NCBI GenBank assembly: GCA_032251335.1 | Contig: JAVVDW010000003.1 | Span: 1 to 64,000 of the forward strand | From: UM-FILTER-40-17 sp032251335 | Lineage (GTDB): Bacteria > Bacteroidota > Bacteroidia > Flavobacteriales > Flavobacteriaceae | Direction: 5' to 3' | Length of the DNA: 64,000 bases | In this document: piece after piece, positions 53,512 through 62,501 of the stretch | Numbering within the stretch: the stretch's first letter is position 1 | Layout: each line of letters begins with the position of its first letter | The notes under the pieces: model-generated | Database searches by the model: none | Told to the model about the DNA's origin: nothing | The model's input: only the letters and a program-made list of their open reading frames with translations | Made by a program: the position numbers and the translations under genes

Positions 53512-53519
53512 TATATTTG
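53512..53519 (+). promoter_or_regulatory. -7 box of the LysR gene
   Basis: TATATTTG matches TAnnTTTG, 24 nt before the start codon at 53544. The 92-bp gap between icd and this gene is where a LysR protein would be expected to bind. Confidence 0.45.
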
Positions 53520-53543
53520 TAATACAATTCATTAGCATTTATT

Positions 53544-54467
53544 ATGAACTATACACTCAACCAATTGCAGATTTTTCTCAAAATCGTGCAAACAAAAAGT
53601 GTGACAAAGGCTTCAGAAGCGCTACACTTAACACAACCAGCCGTATCCATTCAATTAAAAAACTTTCAGGACCAGTTTGACATACCGCTTACTGAGGTAA
53701 TTGGCAGAAGGATTCACATTACTGAATTTGGTAGAGAAATTGCAGAAGTGGCAGAAAACATCATCGAACAAGTTCACGCCATCAATTATAAAACCATGGC
53801 TTATAAAGGGCAGTTGACGGGAAAATTAAAGATATCCATCGTATCAACCGGGAAATATGTGATGCCTTATTTTCTAGCCGATTTCATCAAAGCGCATCAG
53901 GGAATAGAATTAATTATGGATGTGACAAATAAGAATAAAGTATTGGAAAGTTTGGAAAACAACGAGGTCGATTTTGCCCTTGTTTCTATAATCCCACCTG
54001 CTCTAAAAGTCGAAAAGCTAGACCTGCTACAAAACAAACTTTTTTTGGTCAGCGATACCCAAATTAAAATTAAAAAAGGGGTACAACCTGTCAATATTTT
54101 AAAAGATTTACCTCTTATTTTCAGAGAAAACGGCTCGGGTACAAGACAAACCATGGAACGATTTATCGAAAGCAGCAACATTCCTGTGCTAAAAAAAATG
54201 GAATTAACCTCCAACGAAGCTGTTAAACAAGCCATATTGGCCGGTTTGGGATATTCTATCATGCCACTGATTGGCATCAAAAATGAATTGCAAGACAAAC
54301 AACTTCAAATTATCCGCGTCAAAGGACTTCCCATTAAAACAACCTGGAGCTTAATATGGCTCAAAGGCAAAAGACATTCGCCCATATCTGTCTCATTTTT
54401 AGACTATTTAAAAAAAGAAAAACAGCAAATTGTTCAAGAAAAATTTAGTTGGTATGAGGCTTATTAA
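53544..54467 (+). CDS. LysR family transcriptional regulator
   Basis: 307 residues: winged helix-turn-helix at the N-terminus (LNQLQIFLKIVQTKSVTKASEALHLTQPAVSIQLKNFQ, helix 3 AVSIQLKN), the linker helix, and a substrate-binding domain with GKLKISIVSTGKYVMPYFLADF and LPLIFRENGSGTRQTMERF. The last motif is found in CbbR/CysB-like members that sense small metabolites. It is divergent from icd with a short shared promoter region, so icd and the small genes behind it are likely targets. The effector is unknown. Confidence 0.94.
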   Translation: MNYTLNQLQIFLKIVQTKSVTKASEALHLTQPAVSIQLKNFQDQFDIPLTEVIGRRIHITEFGREIAEVAENIIEQVHAINYKTMAYKGQLTGKLKISIVSTGKYVMPYFLADFIKAHQGIELIMDVTNKNKVLESLENNEVDFALVSIIPPALKVEKLDLLQNKLFLVSDTQIKIKKGVQPVNILKDLPLIFRENGSGTRQTMERFIESSNIPVLKKMELTSNEAVKQAILAGLGYSIMPLIGIKNELQDKQLQIIRVKGLPIKTTWSLIWLKGKRHSPISVSFLDYLKKEKQQIVQEKFSWYEAY

Positions 54468-54568
54468 TGTTATCATTTATTTTTACCTACTGGATATTTC
54501 TTTCAAATACCTCCATAAAAATATAAATTGTCATTAAAAAACGTATTTTCGTCTTTTAGCCTATCCTT

Positions 54569-55711
54569 ATGCATTTCACCTCCAAACTCCCCCAAACCGG
54601 CACCACTATTTTCACGGTCATGTCGGCATTGGCCGCCGAACACAATGCCATCAACCTGTCGCAGGGTTTTCCGGATTTTGAATCTTCTGCCGAATTGACC
54701 GGTTTGGTGTGCGATGCCATGAAAAAAGGTTACAACCAATATGCGCCTATGGCAGGTGTACTGAGGCTTAGAGAAATAATTTCAGAGAAAATCGCATCGC
54801 TCCATGGGACAACGTATCATCCCGAAAGTGAGATCACCGTCACGGCAGGCGGCACCCAAGCCATCTTTACCATCATCAGCGCCTTTGTCAAAACAGGCGA
54901 TGAAGTCATTATTTTCAAACCGGCTTACGATTGCTACGAACCCGCCATCCGGCTCAACGGCGGCAAAGTCGTCCCGGTACAGCTGCGCGCGCCCGGCTAC
55001 CAAGTGGATTGGTATGAAGTAAAAAAACTCATCAGCGAAAAAACCAAAATGGTGATTATCAACACGCCGAACAATCCTTCGGGGACGGTGTTTTCGCGGG
55101 AAGACATGAGCCAATTGGAAACTATTCTCAAAGGGACAAACATCCTATTGTTGAGTGACGAAGTTTATGAACATTTGGTTTTTGACGGCGAACAACACCA
55201 AAGCGCCGCGCGGTTCCCGGGTTTGGCAGAGCGGGCTTTCATCGTCTCTTCTTTTGGCAAAACCTTCCACAACACCGGTTGGAAAGTTGGATATTGCGTT
55301 GCTCCGTCCGAGTTGATGAAAATTTTCAGGCAAGTACACCAGTTCAATGTGTTTTGCGTGAACCATCCGGTGCAGGTAGCCTTGGCGACCTATTTAAAAA
55401 ATCCCGACCACTACCTGGAACTCAATGCTTTTTATCAGGAAAAGCGTGATTTCTTTATAAAAAACCTCGAAAATTCCCGTTTCAAAATGTTGCCTTGCCA
55501 CGGCACTTATTTCCAATTGCTCGATCACAGCCGCATCACCGACGAAAAAGACACAGACTTTGCCATTCGGTTGACCAAAGAACACAAAATTGCCGCCATT
55601 CCCGTTTCGGTTTTCAACGAGCATCAACTCGATCAAAAATTGCTGCGATTTTGTTTTGCTAAAAAGGAGGAAACCCTAAAGGGTGCATTGGAAATTCTTA
55701 ATGCTATTTAA
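54569..55711 (+). CDS. Methionine/kynurenine-type aminotransferase (class I/II)
   Basis: 380 residues, fold-type I PLP enzyme. NLSQGFPDFESS at the substrate site, QYAPMAGVLRLREI, VTAGGTQAIFTIISAF, KPAYDCYEPAI, NTPNNPSGTVFSREDM, LSDEVYEHLVFDG, and the PLP-lysine motif SSFGKTFHNTGWKVGYC. The YAPMAG and FGKTFH features match the YbdL/kynurenine aminotransferase branch that prefers methionine and aromatic amino acids. Stands alone upstream of a secreted-protein gene. Confidence 0.93.
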   Translation: MHFTSKLPQTGTTIFTVMSALAAEHNAINLSQGFPDFESSAELTGLVCDAMKKGYNQYAPMAGVLRLREIISEKIASLHGTTYHPESEITVTAGGTQAIFTIISAFVKTGDEVIIFKPAYDCYEPAIRLNGGKVVPVQLRAPGYQVDWYEVKKLISEKTKMVIINTPNNPSGTVFSREDMSQLETILKGTNILLLSDEVYEHLVFDGEQHQSAARFPGLAERAFIVSSFGKTFHNTGWKVGYCVAPSELMKIFRQVHQFNVFCVNHPVQVALATYLKNPDHYLELNAFYQEKRDFFIKNLENSRFKMLPCHGTYFQLLDHSRITDEKDTDFAIRLTKEHKIAAIPVSVFNEHQLDQKLLRFCFAKKEETLKGALEILNAI

Positions 55712-55744
55712 TTTTTTTATAGCTTTGTTCTCTAATGCCCCACC

Positions 55745-56500
55745 ATGAAAATTCTCCAAATTACACTGGCGTTTTTTATCGCCTTTAACCTGCTCTTTGC
55801 AACAACTCTTTATTCACAAGAAGTGATTCCAAAAATACGTTTGGGTCATGATGATCAAGCGGGTTTTCACCGCCAACTTCTTTTAGGATTTGATCCCTTA
55901 AGTACTAATGGTGTAGACAATGGTTTTGACGCCAAAATGCTCGATGTTTTTAGCACGGATGCCTATTAGTATCTTGACAATCAGCCTTTTGTAATACAGA
56001 CTATCCCTTTTGACCCAAATGCCTTGGTGGATATTGGGGTGGTTTCTGCCTTTAATCAGGTGCACACTTTTATGATTGATGCTCTGGAAAACTATACCGG
56101 CGAAGTTTTTTTATATGACAACCTCACCGGACAACTGCACAATCTTAAGCAACAGGCGGTAACAGTAAATATTGGTACAGGCACTTTTAACGACCGTTTT
56201 AAATTGGCCTTTACTTCCGAAACGCTTTCTGGCAGTGAACTTGTGATAAACACCGCTGGTGTAGACGGCTATTTCGATTCTGAAGAAGGCATTTTCAAAA
56301 TTTTCTGCAACCAAACTTCCGACCTCAGGTCTGTAAAAATATTTTCAATCTCCGGTAAAATCATCACACACCAAAACATACAATCTAAAGGCCATTTGGT
56401 TGAAATTTCCATTCCTTTTAGCACAGCATCTTCCGGTATTTACATTGCAAAAATCCAAACTGCATCTTCAACAAGCAACATAAAGTTTGTGAAATACTGA
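55745..56500 (+). pseudogene. T9SS-secreted protein interrupted by an in-frame TAG
   Basis: Signal peptide (MKILQITLAFFIAFNLLFATTLYSQ) followed by PKIRLGHDDQAGFHRQLLLGFD, a stop codon TAG at 55967-55969 after DAY, and continuation in the same frame as YLDNQPFVIQTIPFDPNALV to a C-terminal type IX sorting domain (GIFKIFCNQTSD, SVKIFSISGKIITHQN, SGIYIAKIQTASSTSNIKFVKY, in parts). The whole would be 251 codons. One base change, for example at the TAG, restores it, so this is a recent nonsense mutation, a sequencing error, or read-through. The family of the front half, typical of short fragments of Bacteroidota surface proteins, is not identified. Confidence 0.8.
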
Positions 56501-56523
56501 GTGTGCGTTTTACTAAAACCGCT

Positions 56524-56531
56524 TACTTTTG
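56524..56531 (+). promoter_or_regulatory. -7 box in front of the pseudouridine synthase gene
   Basis: TACTTTTG matches TAnnTTTG. It covers the first TTG of the frame (56529), which therefore is unlikely to be the start codon. Confidence 0.4.
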
Positions 56532-56540
56532 TCAAAAAAA

Positions 56541-57218
56541 TTGATACAATTGTCAGAAATATTATTCGAAGACAACCACCTGCTTGTGGTCAACAAAAAA
56601 GCCGGCGACCTGGTGCAGGGGGACAAAACGGGCGATGAGCCATTGGTTGAAAAACTCAAAAAATACATCAAAGTAACTTACAACAAGCCCGGAGAAGTTT
56701 TTTTGGGTGTTGTCCACCGACTAGATAGACCTACCTCCGGTGTGTTGGTTTTTGCTAAAACCTCCAAAGCCTTGTCACGCTTAAATGAACAATTTGCCAA
56801 AAAAGAAACGGCCAAAACCTATTGGGCCATCGTAAAAAAAATGCCTGAGTCTGCACAAGGCACTTTAATACATTACCTCAAAAAGACAGAAGCAAACAAC
56901 ACTTCCAAAGCCTATATCAAAGAAGTTACGGGCAGTAAAATCGCCATCTTGCACTATGCGGTCATCAAAAAACTCAGCAATTATTTTCTGTTGGAAATAA
57001 ACTTGGAAACCGGACGGCACCACCAGATCCGTGCGCAATTATCGAGCATAGGTTGCCCCATCAAAGGCGACCTAAAATACGGTTCTGAACGGAGCAATCC
57101 TGATGGCAGCATCAGTTTACACGCCAGAAAACTCCAAATCACACACCCGGTGCTGAAAACCAAAATGACTTTTGTGGCGCCCTTGCCCGAAGACCCCATT
57201 TGGCAGGCTTGCCAGTAG
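56541..57218 (+). CDS. RluA-family pseudouridine synthase
   Basis: About 225 residues. RluA-type motifs: LFEDNHLLVVNKKAGDLVQG, GVVHRLDRPTSGVLVFAKTSKA (catalytic Asp in HRLDR), AKTYWAIV, LETGRHHQIRAQLSSIGCPI, GDLKYG, and LHARKLQITHP. It isomerises a uridine in rRNA or tRNA. No S4 domain is present. No ATG lies in the 5' part; TTG codons occur at 56529, 56541 and 56550. I use 56541 because a -7 box covers the first; 56550 is possible. Convergent with porX, stop codons 1 nt apart. Confidence 0.92.
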   Translation: MIQLSEILFEDNHLLVVNKKAGDLVQGDKTGDEPLVEKLKKYIKVTYNKPGEVFLGVVHRLDRPTSGVLVFAKTSKALSRLNEQFAKKETAKTYWAIVKKMPESAQGTLIHYLKKTEANNTSKAYIKEVTGSKIAILHYAVIKKLSNYFLLEINLETGRHHQIRAQLSSIGCPIKGDLKYGSERSNPDGSISLHARKLQITHPVLKTKMTFVAPLPEDPIWQACQ

Positions 57219-57219
57219 T

Positions 57220-58770
57220 TTACTTGGGATCGAGAATGACAAATGGGATAATAACCTCTTCCAATGAAATACCTCCGTGTTGGTAGGAATTTCTGAAATA
57301 ATTGACATAGTGGTTGTAGTTGTTCGGATAAGCCAAAAACAGATCCGATTTGGCAAAAATGTAAGAACTGCTGACGTTGTTGGCCGGCAAGTGAATCTTC
57401 TTCGGATCTTTTACTACAAATACATCTTTTGCATCATAGGTAAGGCTTCTTCCGGTTTTGTAGCGCAGGTTTAAACTCGTCTCTCTGTCGCCAACTACTT
57501 TGGTCGGATTTTTGACATTGATAGTGCCGTGATCTGTAGTGATAATCAATCTGAAACCGAGTTTTTGAGCCTGTTGGATGACGTCTATCAGTGGTGAATT
57601 TTTAAACCAACTCAGTGTTAAAGATCGGTAAGATTTGTCGTTTGAGGCCAATTCTTTGATAACTTCCGTTTCTGTTTTGGCATGCGAAAGCATATCTACA
57701 AAATTATAAACCAAAACCGTGAGGTCGTTGTCTTTGTTTTCAGAAAATTTATCGGCAAACTTCTTGGCGTGGTACAAATTGGTCACTTTTTGATAGGTAT
57801 GCTTGATATTCAAACCCAATCGTTTGAGTTGTAAGGTTAAAAGTTCGCTTTCGTATAAGTTTTTGCCACCCTCATCCACGTCATTTTTCCAATACTGAGG
57901 GTATAATTTTTCAATATCCAAAGGCATTAAGCCCGAAAAGATAGCATTTCTGGCATATTGGGTGGCCGTTGGCAATATGCTGTAAAAAGTTTTTTCTTCT
58001 GTTTTTTTATAATAATTTGACACCGTGGATTCTATCACTTTCCATTGGTCATACCTGAGGTTATCAACCACAATCATCAAAACAGGCTTGCCTTTTTTGA
58101 TTTCGGGCAAGGCATATTCTTTAAAAACTGTATGCGACATTACGGGTCTGTCGTCGGCGTTGTCGAACCAGGTGGCGTAATTCTTTTCGATGAACTTAAA
58201 AAATTGGGTGTTGGCCTCGTGCTTCTGAGATTCCAAAATTTCGGTCATAGATGCATCTTCAATATTCTCCAACTCAATCTCCCAATAAATGAGCTTCTGG
58301 TAGAGTGCCGTCCAAGCTTCAAACGAATTGACCGAAGCCAACTCCATAGCTATATTTCGAAACTCTTGCCGGTAGTTGGTTGCCGTTTTTTCAGATACCA
58401 AACGGGTTTGTTGCAAGTTTTTTTTGAGCGACAACAGGATTTGGTTGGGATTTACCGGTTTGATGAGATAATCGGCAATTTTAGATCCGATGGCGTCGTC
58501 CATAATCAATTCCTCCTCGCTTTTGGTAATCATCACAACCGGAATCAAACTTTTGATTTCCTTGATTTCCTGCAAGGTTTCGAGCCCAGAAAGCCCAGGC
58601 ATATTCTCATCCAGAAAAATAATATCGTAGTCGTTTTTAGCGATTTCTTCAATGGCTTCGGCACCACTTTCGCAGGTGTTTACTTCATAATTCCGCTGTT
58701 CTAAAAACAAAATATGGGGTTTGAGAAGGTTTACCTCATCATCTACCCAGAGTATCTTCGTATTGTGCAT
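57220..58770 (-). CDS. porX: PorX, response regulator with PglZ domain
   Basis: 516 residues. Receiver domain at 1-120 (ILWVDDEVNLLKPH; phospho-acceptor D54 in IIFLDENMPG; K in DYLIKPVNP), then a helical linker, and a PglZ/alkaline-phosphatase-like domain from about 200 (VLMIVVDNLRYDQWKVIE, TATQYARNAIFSGLMP, VLVYNFVDMLSHAKTE, LIITTDHGTINV). This is the regulator of the type IX secretion system paired with the sensor PorY; PorX has been shown to act as an oligonucleotide phosphodiesterase. Two T9SS-sorted proteins are encoded in the window. porY is not adjacent, as is usual. Confidence 0.95.
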   Translation of the reverse strand: MHNTKILWVDDEVNLLKPHILFLEQRNYEVNTCESGAEAIEEIAKNDYDIIFLDENMPGLSGLETLQEIKEIKSLIPVVMITKSEEELIMDDAIGSKIADYLIKPVNPNQILLSLKKNLQQTRLVSEKTATNYRQEFRNIAMELASVNSFEAWTALYQKLIYWEIELENIEDASMTEILESQKHEANTQFFKFIEKNYATWFDNADDRPVMSHTVFKEYALPEIKKGKPVLMIVVDNLRYDQWKVIESTVSNYYKKTEEKTFYSILPTATQYARNAIFSGLMPLDIEKLYPQYWKNDVDEGGKNLYESELLTLQLKRLGLNIKHTYQKVTNLYHAKKFADKFSENKDNDLTVLVYNFVDMLSHAKTETEVIKELASNDKSYRSLTLSWFKNSPLIDVIQQAQKLGFRLIITTDHGTINVKNPTKVVGDRETSLNLRYKTGRSLTYDAKDVFVVKDPKKIHLPANNVSSSYIFAKSDLFLAYPNNYNHYVNYFRNSYQHGGISLEEVIIPFVILDPK

Positions 58771-58779
58771 AGCTTTGTG

Positions 58780-58787
58780 TATATTTG
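58780..58787 (+). promoter_or_regulatory. -7 box in front of the HD-domain gene
   Basis: TATATTTG matches TAnnTTTG. It overlaps an upstream in-frame TTG (58785) and so supports the later TTG start at 58812. Confidence 0.45.
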
Positions 58788-58811
58788 TTTTGTAATTATA
58801 TCCGGCAGGCT

Positions 58812-60041
58812 TTGAAAAAACCGAACAAACTCAAACTCTTTAACGACCCAATTTACGGTTTTATTTCGATACAAGACCCATTAATTTTTGCCTTGATTGA
58901 ACATCCTTATTTCCAAAGGTTAAGACGTATTTCTCAGATGGGGCTTTCATCGCTGGTTTTTCCGGGCGCGCATCATACCAGATTTCACCACGCTTTAGGC
59001 TGTTTGTATTTGATGCAAAAGGCGGTTCGTTTGCTTCGTTTCAAACAAGTTGAAATCTCAAAAACGGAAGAACAAGGCCTGTACATCGCTATTTTACTAC
59101 ACGACATAGGGCACGGGCCGTTCTCTCACGCGCTGGAAGCGAGCATCGTACAAGGTATGCATCACGAAGCCCTGTCTTTACAATTTATGGAAACTTTGAA
59201 TGCCGATTTTGACGGAAAACTGGCCGAGGCTATTTTGATTTTTAAAAAACAACATCCCAAGAAATTTTTGTACGAACTCGTCTCCAGCCAGTTAGATATT
59301 GACAGAATGGATTATCTGAAGCGCGACAGCTTTTACACGGGCATCGCCGAAGGCAACATCAATTCGGAACGCATCATTTCGATGCTGAATGTGATAGACA
59401 ACGAATTGGTCATCGAAGAAAAAGGCATTTACTCCGTCGAAAAATTCTTGATGGCGCGCAGGTTTATGTATTGGCAAGCCTATTTGCACAAAGCCGGCGT
59501 AGGTGCCGAAATTTTACTCACCCAAATTTTGAAACGCGCCAAGGATTTGACCAATTTGGGCAAAGTTTTACCAGGAAACTCAGCGTTGATCTATTTTTTG
59601 AAATGGCAACAAGACAGACAGCACATCACCACGGCTGATTTACGTCATTTTGCTGCCATAGACGACATAGACATTTTGGCTGCTATCAAAGAATGGCAGA
59701 ACTATCCTGATGCGGTGTTGTCAAAACTATCCAAGGCGCTGATCGATCGCAAGTTGTTTAAAATGAAATTATCCGACAGTCCGTTTTCGGAAGCTAAACT
59801 TTTGGAAACCCGCCATAAAGTAGCTGAAAAATGGGCAATTGATGACGCGCTAACGCACTATTTTGTAGTGACCGGCCAATTGACCAATTTAACCTACGAC
59901 AACAGAGAAGCACACATTCGCCTGATGGACAAAAAAGGAGTTGTGCGACTTTTGACAAACCCGTTTGACAAACTCATAGTCAATTCATTGACTGAACCCG
60001 TTGACAAATACTATCTTTGTTTTCCAAAGAAGCAACCCTAA
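58812..60041 (+). CDS. HD-domain phosphohydrolase
   Basis: 409 residues. The N-terminus KLKLFNDPIYGFI, HPYFQRLRRISQMGLSSLVFPGAHHTRFHHALG, and LLHDIGHGPFSHALE give the metal-binding HD signature of dGTPase/SAMHD1-like phosphohydrolases. A second conserved stretch is SSQLDIDRMDYLKRDSFYTG. Members hydrolyse (deoxy)nucleotides; the exact substrate is not known. The start codon is TTG at 58812; homologues begin with KKPNKLK, and a -7 box excludes the upstream TTG. Precedes lpxD by 25 nt, as in many Flavobacteriaceae. Confidence 0.93.
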   Translation: MKKPNKLKLFNDPIYGFISIQDPLIFALIEHPYFQRLRRISQMGLSSLVFPGAHHTRFHHALGCLYLMQKAVRLLRFKQVEISKTEEQGLYIAILLHDIGHGPFSHALEASIVQGMHHEALSLQFMETLNADFDGKLAEAILIFKKQHPKKFLYELVSSQLDIDRMDYLKRDSFYTGIAEGNINSERIISMLNVIDNELVIEEKGIYSVEKFLMARRFMYWQAYLHKAGVGAEILLTQILKRAKDLTNLGKVLPGNSALIYFLKWQQDRQHITTADLRHFAAIDDIDILAAIKEWQNYPDAVLSKLSKALIDRKLFKMKLSDSPFSEAKLLETRHKVAEKWAIDDALTHYFVVTGQLTNLTYDNREAHIRLMDKKGVVRLLTNPFDKLIVNSLTEPVDKYYLCFPKKQP

Positions 60042-60053
60042 CTAATTTTTTTA

Positions 60054-60061
60054 TAATTTTG
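60054..60061 (+). promoter_or_regulatory. -7 box directly before lpxD
   Basis: TAATTTTG matches TAnnTTTG and ends only 5 nt before the lpxD ATG, which would give a nearly leaderless mRNA. No -33 box was identified. Confidence 0.4.
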
Positions 60062-60066
60062 CCGCA

Positions 60067-61089
60067 ATGAAATTTACAGCAGCACAAATAGCCGGAATCC
60101 TGGACGGCGATATCGAAGGCAATCCCGATATCGAAGTTTCAAAGCTTTCTAAAATTGAAGATGGCATCGCAGGATCACTCACTTTTTTGGCAAATCCAAA
60201 ATATACCCAATTTATATATTCCACCGAAGCTTCGGTAACCATCGTTGATAAAAATTTCATACCGGAAGAGCCACTCAAAACCACTTTGATTAAGGTTGAT
60301 GACGCCTACAAGTCTTTTTCTAAATTGCTAGAATATTATAACTTAGTGAAGATGAATAAGATAGGTATAGAACAACCCAGCCACATAGACGCGAGTTCTC
60401 GTTATGGCGAATCATTTTATTTGGGTGCTTTTGCTTACGTAGGTGAAAACGTGATCATAGGCAACCGTGTCAAAATATACCCCGGCGCTTACATAGGAGA
60501 CAATACGCGTATTGGTGACGATACCGTCATTTTTGCAGGTGCTAAAATCTATTCCGAAACCGTCATAGGAAACCATTGTGTAATTCATTCCGGAGCGATT
60601 ATAGGCGCAGACGGATTTGGCTTTGTGCCAAACGAAAACGGCGAATTTTCAAAAGTTCCCCAAACCGGTAATGTCATCTTAGAAAACCACGTAGATATCG
60701 GTGCCGGCACGACAATAGACAGGGCTACTTTGGGATCGACCATTATCCGAAAAGGCGCAAAAATAGACAACCAAATCCAGATCGCCCACAATGTTGAAAT
60801 TGGAGAAAACACTGTGATTGCAGCCCAAACAGGCATAGCAGGCTCAACAAAAATCGGAAAAAACTGTATGATAGGCGGACAGGTTGGCATTGTAGGACAC
60901 ATCAAAATAGGTGACAACGTCAAAATTCAGGCGCAATCAGGCATTGGCCGAAACGTAAAAGACAACGAAGTGCTACAAGGTTCTCCGGCACTTGGGTATT
61001 CAGAATACAACAAATCTTATGTGTATTTTAGAAACCTGCCCAAAATTGTGGATAAAATAGAAAAGCTCGAAAAAAAAATAAACCTATGA
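60067..61089 (+). CDS. lpxD: UDP-3-O-acylglucosamine N-acyltransferase
   Basis: 340 residues. LpxD adds the second hydroxy-acyl chain in lipid A synthesis. The N-terminal uridine-binding domain (KFTAAQIAGILDGDIEGNPD, SLTFLANPKY) is followed by a left-handed beta-helix of hexapeptide repeats (IGNRVKIYPGAYIGDNTRIG and so on), with the catalytic His in IAHNVEIGENTVIA and the acyl-pocket NHCVIHSGAIIGADGFGF. The stop overlaps the next ATG by 4 nt. Confidence 0.96.
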   Translation: MKFTAAQIAGILDGDIEGNPDIEVSKLSKIEDGIAGSLTFLANPKYTQFIYSTEASVTIVDKNFIPEEPLKTTLIKVDDAYKSFSKLLEYYNLVKMNKIGIEQPSHIDASSRYGESFYLGAFAYVGENVIIGNRVKIYPGAYIGDNTRIGDDTVIFAGAKIYSETVIGNHCVIHSGAIIGADGFGFVPNENGEFSKVPQTGNVILENHVDIGAGTTIDRATLGSTIIRKGAKIDNQIQIAHNVEIGENTVIAAQTGIAGSTKIGKNCMIGGQVGIVGHIKIGDNVKIQAQSGIGRNVKDNEVLQGSPALGYSEYNKSYVYFRNLPKIVDKIEKLEKKINL

Positions 61090-62501
61090 TTGAGAAGGCA
61101 TCCGTAAAACAGAAAACGATCGCCTCAGCTGTTAGTCTGACAGGCGTAGGTCTTCATACCGGTAAAGATGTGACCCTTACCTTCAAACCGGCACCATCCA
61201 ACACCGGTTTTACCTTTGTGAGGGTAGATTTAGAAGGACATCCTGCCATTGAAGCAGATGCTACCTATGTAACCAATACACAAAGAGGCACCAACTTAGA
61301 AAAAAGAGGTGTAAAAATTCAGACCTCCGAACACATCTTAGCTGCTTTGGTGGGTATGGACATAGACAACGCCATTATCGAACTGGACGCTTCCGAACCG
61401 CCCATCATGGACGGCTCGTCCAAATTTTTTGTAGAAGCCCTGGAAAAAGCAGGTATTATAGAATTGGAAGCGTGTAGAGAAGAATATGTAGTCACCGAAG
61501 TGGTTTCCTATACAGACGAGGAAACCGGCAGTGAAATACTGGTGATGCCGGCCGATTCGTATCAAATCACTACCATGGTAGATTTTGGCACCAAAGTTTT
61601 AGGCACCCAAAACGCTACTTTAAAACGCCTAAAAGATTTTAAATCTGAAATAGCAAACGCCCGAACCTTTAGCTTTTTGCACGAATTGGAAATGCTTTTA
61701 GACAATGGGCTCATCAAAGGCGGCGATTTAAACAACGCCATTATTTACGTGGACAAAGCGCTGTCTGATGAAACGCTACAAAAACTCAAAAGTGTTTTCA
61801 AAAAAGACAAGCTCAACATCAAGCCAAACGGCATACTAGACAACCTTACCCTGCATTATCCAAACGAAGCTGCGCGTCACAAATTGCTCGATGTCATCGG
61901 CGATTTGGCCTTGGCGGGCATGCGCATTCGCGGAAAGGTAATTGCCAATAAACCCGGACATTACGTCAATACACAATTTGCCAAAAAACTCTCCAAAATC
62001 ATCAAAACCGAACGCAGAAATTACGTCCCCAAATTCGATTTGAGTCAACCTCCACTGATGGACATCAACCAAATCATGAAGATGTTGCCGCATAGACCCC
62101 CTTTTTTATTGGTGGACAGGATTATTGAGATGTCCGACTCACACGTCATCGGATTGAAAAACGTGACCATGAACGAATCTTTTTTCATTGGCCACTTCCC
62201 GGATGCACCGGTGATGCCCGGTGTTTTGCAGATTGAAGCGATGGCGCAGTCCGGCGGTATTTTGGTATTGAGCACCGTCCCGGATCCGGAAAACTACCTG
62301 ACGCTTTTTATGAAGATGGACAATGTAAAATTTAAACATCCGGTATTACCCGGCGACACACTTATTTTCAAACTTGAATTGATTTCGCCTATCCGTAGAG
62401 GCATCTGCCATATGCAAGGTTATGCCTATGCAAACGGCAGGCTCACCTGCGAAGCAGAACTCATGGCGCAAATCGTCAAAAAAACCAAACAACTTTCATG
62501 A
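61086..62501 (+). CDS. lpxC/fabZ: Bifunctional UDP-3-O-acyl-GlcNAc deacetylase / 3-hydroxyacyl-ACP dehydratase
   Basis: 471 residues, a fusion typical of Bacteroidota. Residues 1-310 are LpxC, the zinc deacetylase for the committed step of lipid A (first Zn His in SEHILAALVG, ELDASEPPIMDGSS, LHELEMLLDNGLIKGG, Zn ligands H and D in RHKLLDVIGDLALAG). Residues about 325-471 are FabZ, the fatty acid dehydratase (MKMLPHRPPFLLVDRI with catalytic His, GHFPDAPVMPGVLQIEAMAQ with catalytic Glu). Both enzymes draw on 3-hydroxyacyl-ACP, so the fusion joins competing uses of one pool. Start and stop overlap lpxD and lpxA. Confidence 0.97.
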   Translation: MIEKASVKQKTIASAVSLTGVGLHTGKDVTLTFKPAPSNTGFTFVRVDLEGHPAIEADATYVTNTQRGTNLEKRGVKIQTSEHILAALVGMDIDNAIIELDASEPPIMDGSSKFFVEALEKAGIIELEACREEYVVTEVVSYTDEETGSEILVMPADSYQITTMVDFGTKVLGTQNATLKRLKDFKSEIANARTFSFLHELEMLLDNGLIKGGDLNNAIIYVDKALSDETLQKLKSVFKKDKLNIKPNGILDNLTLHYPNEAARHKLLDVIGDLALAGMRIRGKVIANKPGHYVNTQFAKKLSKIIKTERRNYVPKFDLSQPPLMDINQIMKMLPHRPPFLLVDRIIEMSDSHVIGLKNVTMNESFFIGHFPDAPVMPGVLQIEAMAQSGGILVLSTVPDPENYLTLFMKMDNVKFKHPVLPGDTLIFKLELISPIRRGICHMQGYAYANGRLTCEAELMAQIVKKTKQLS

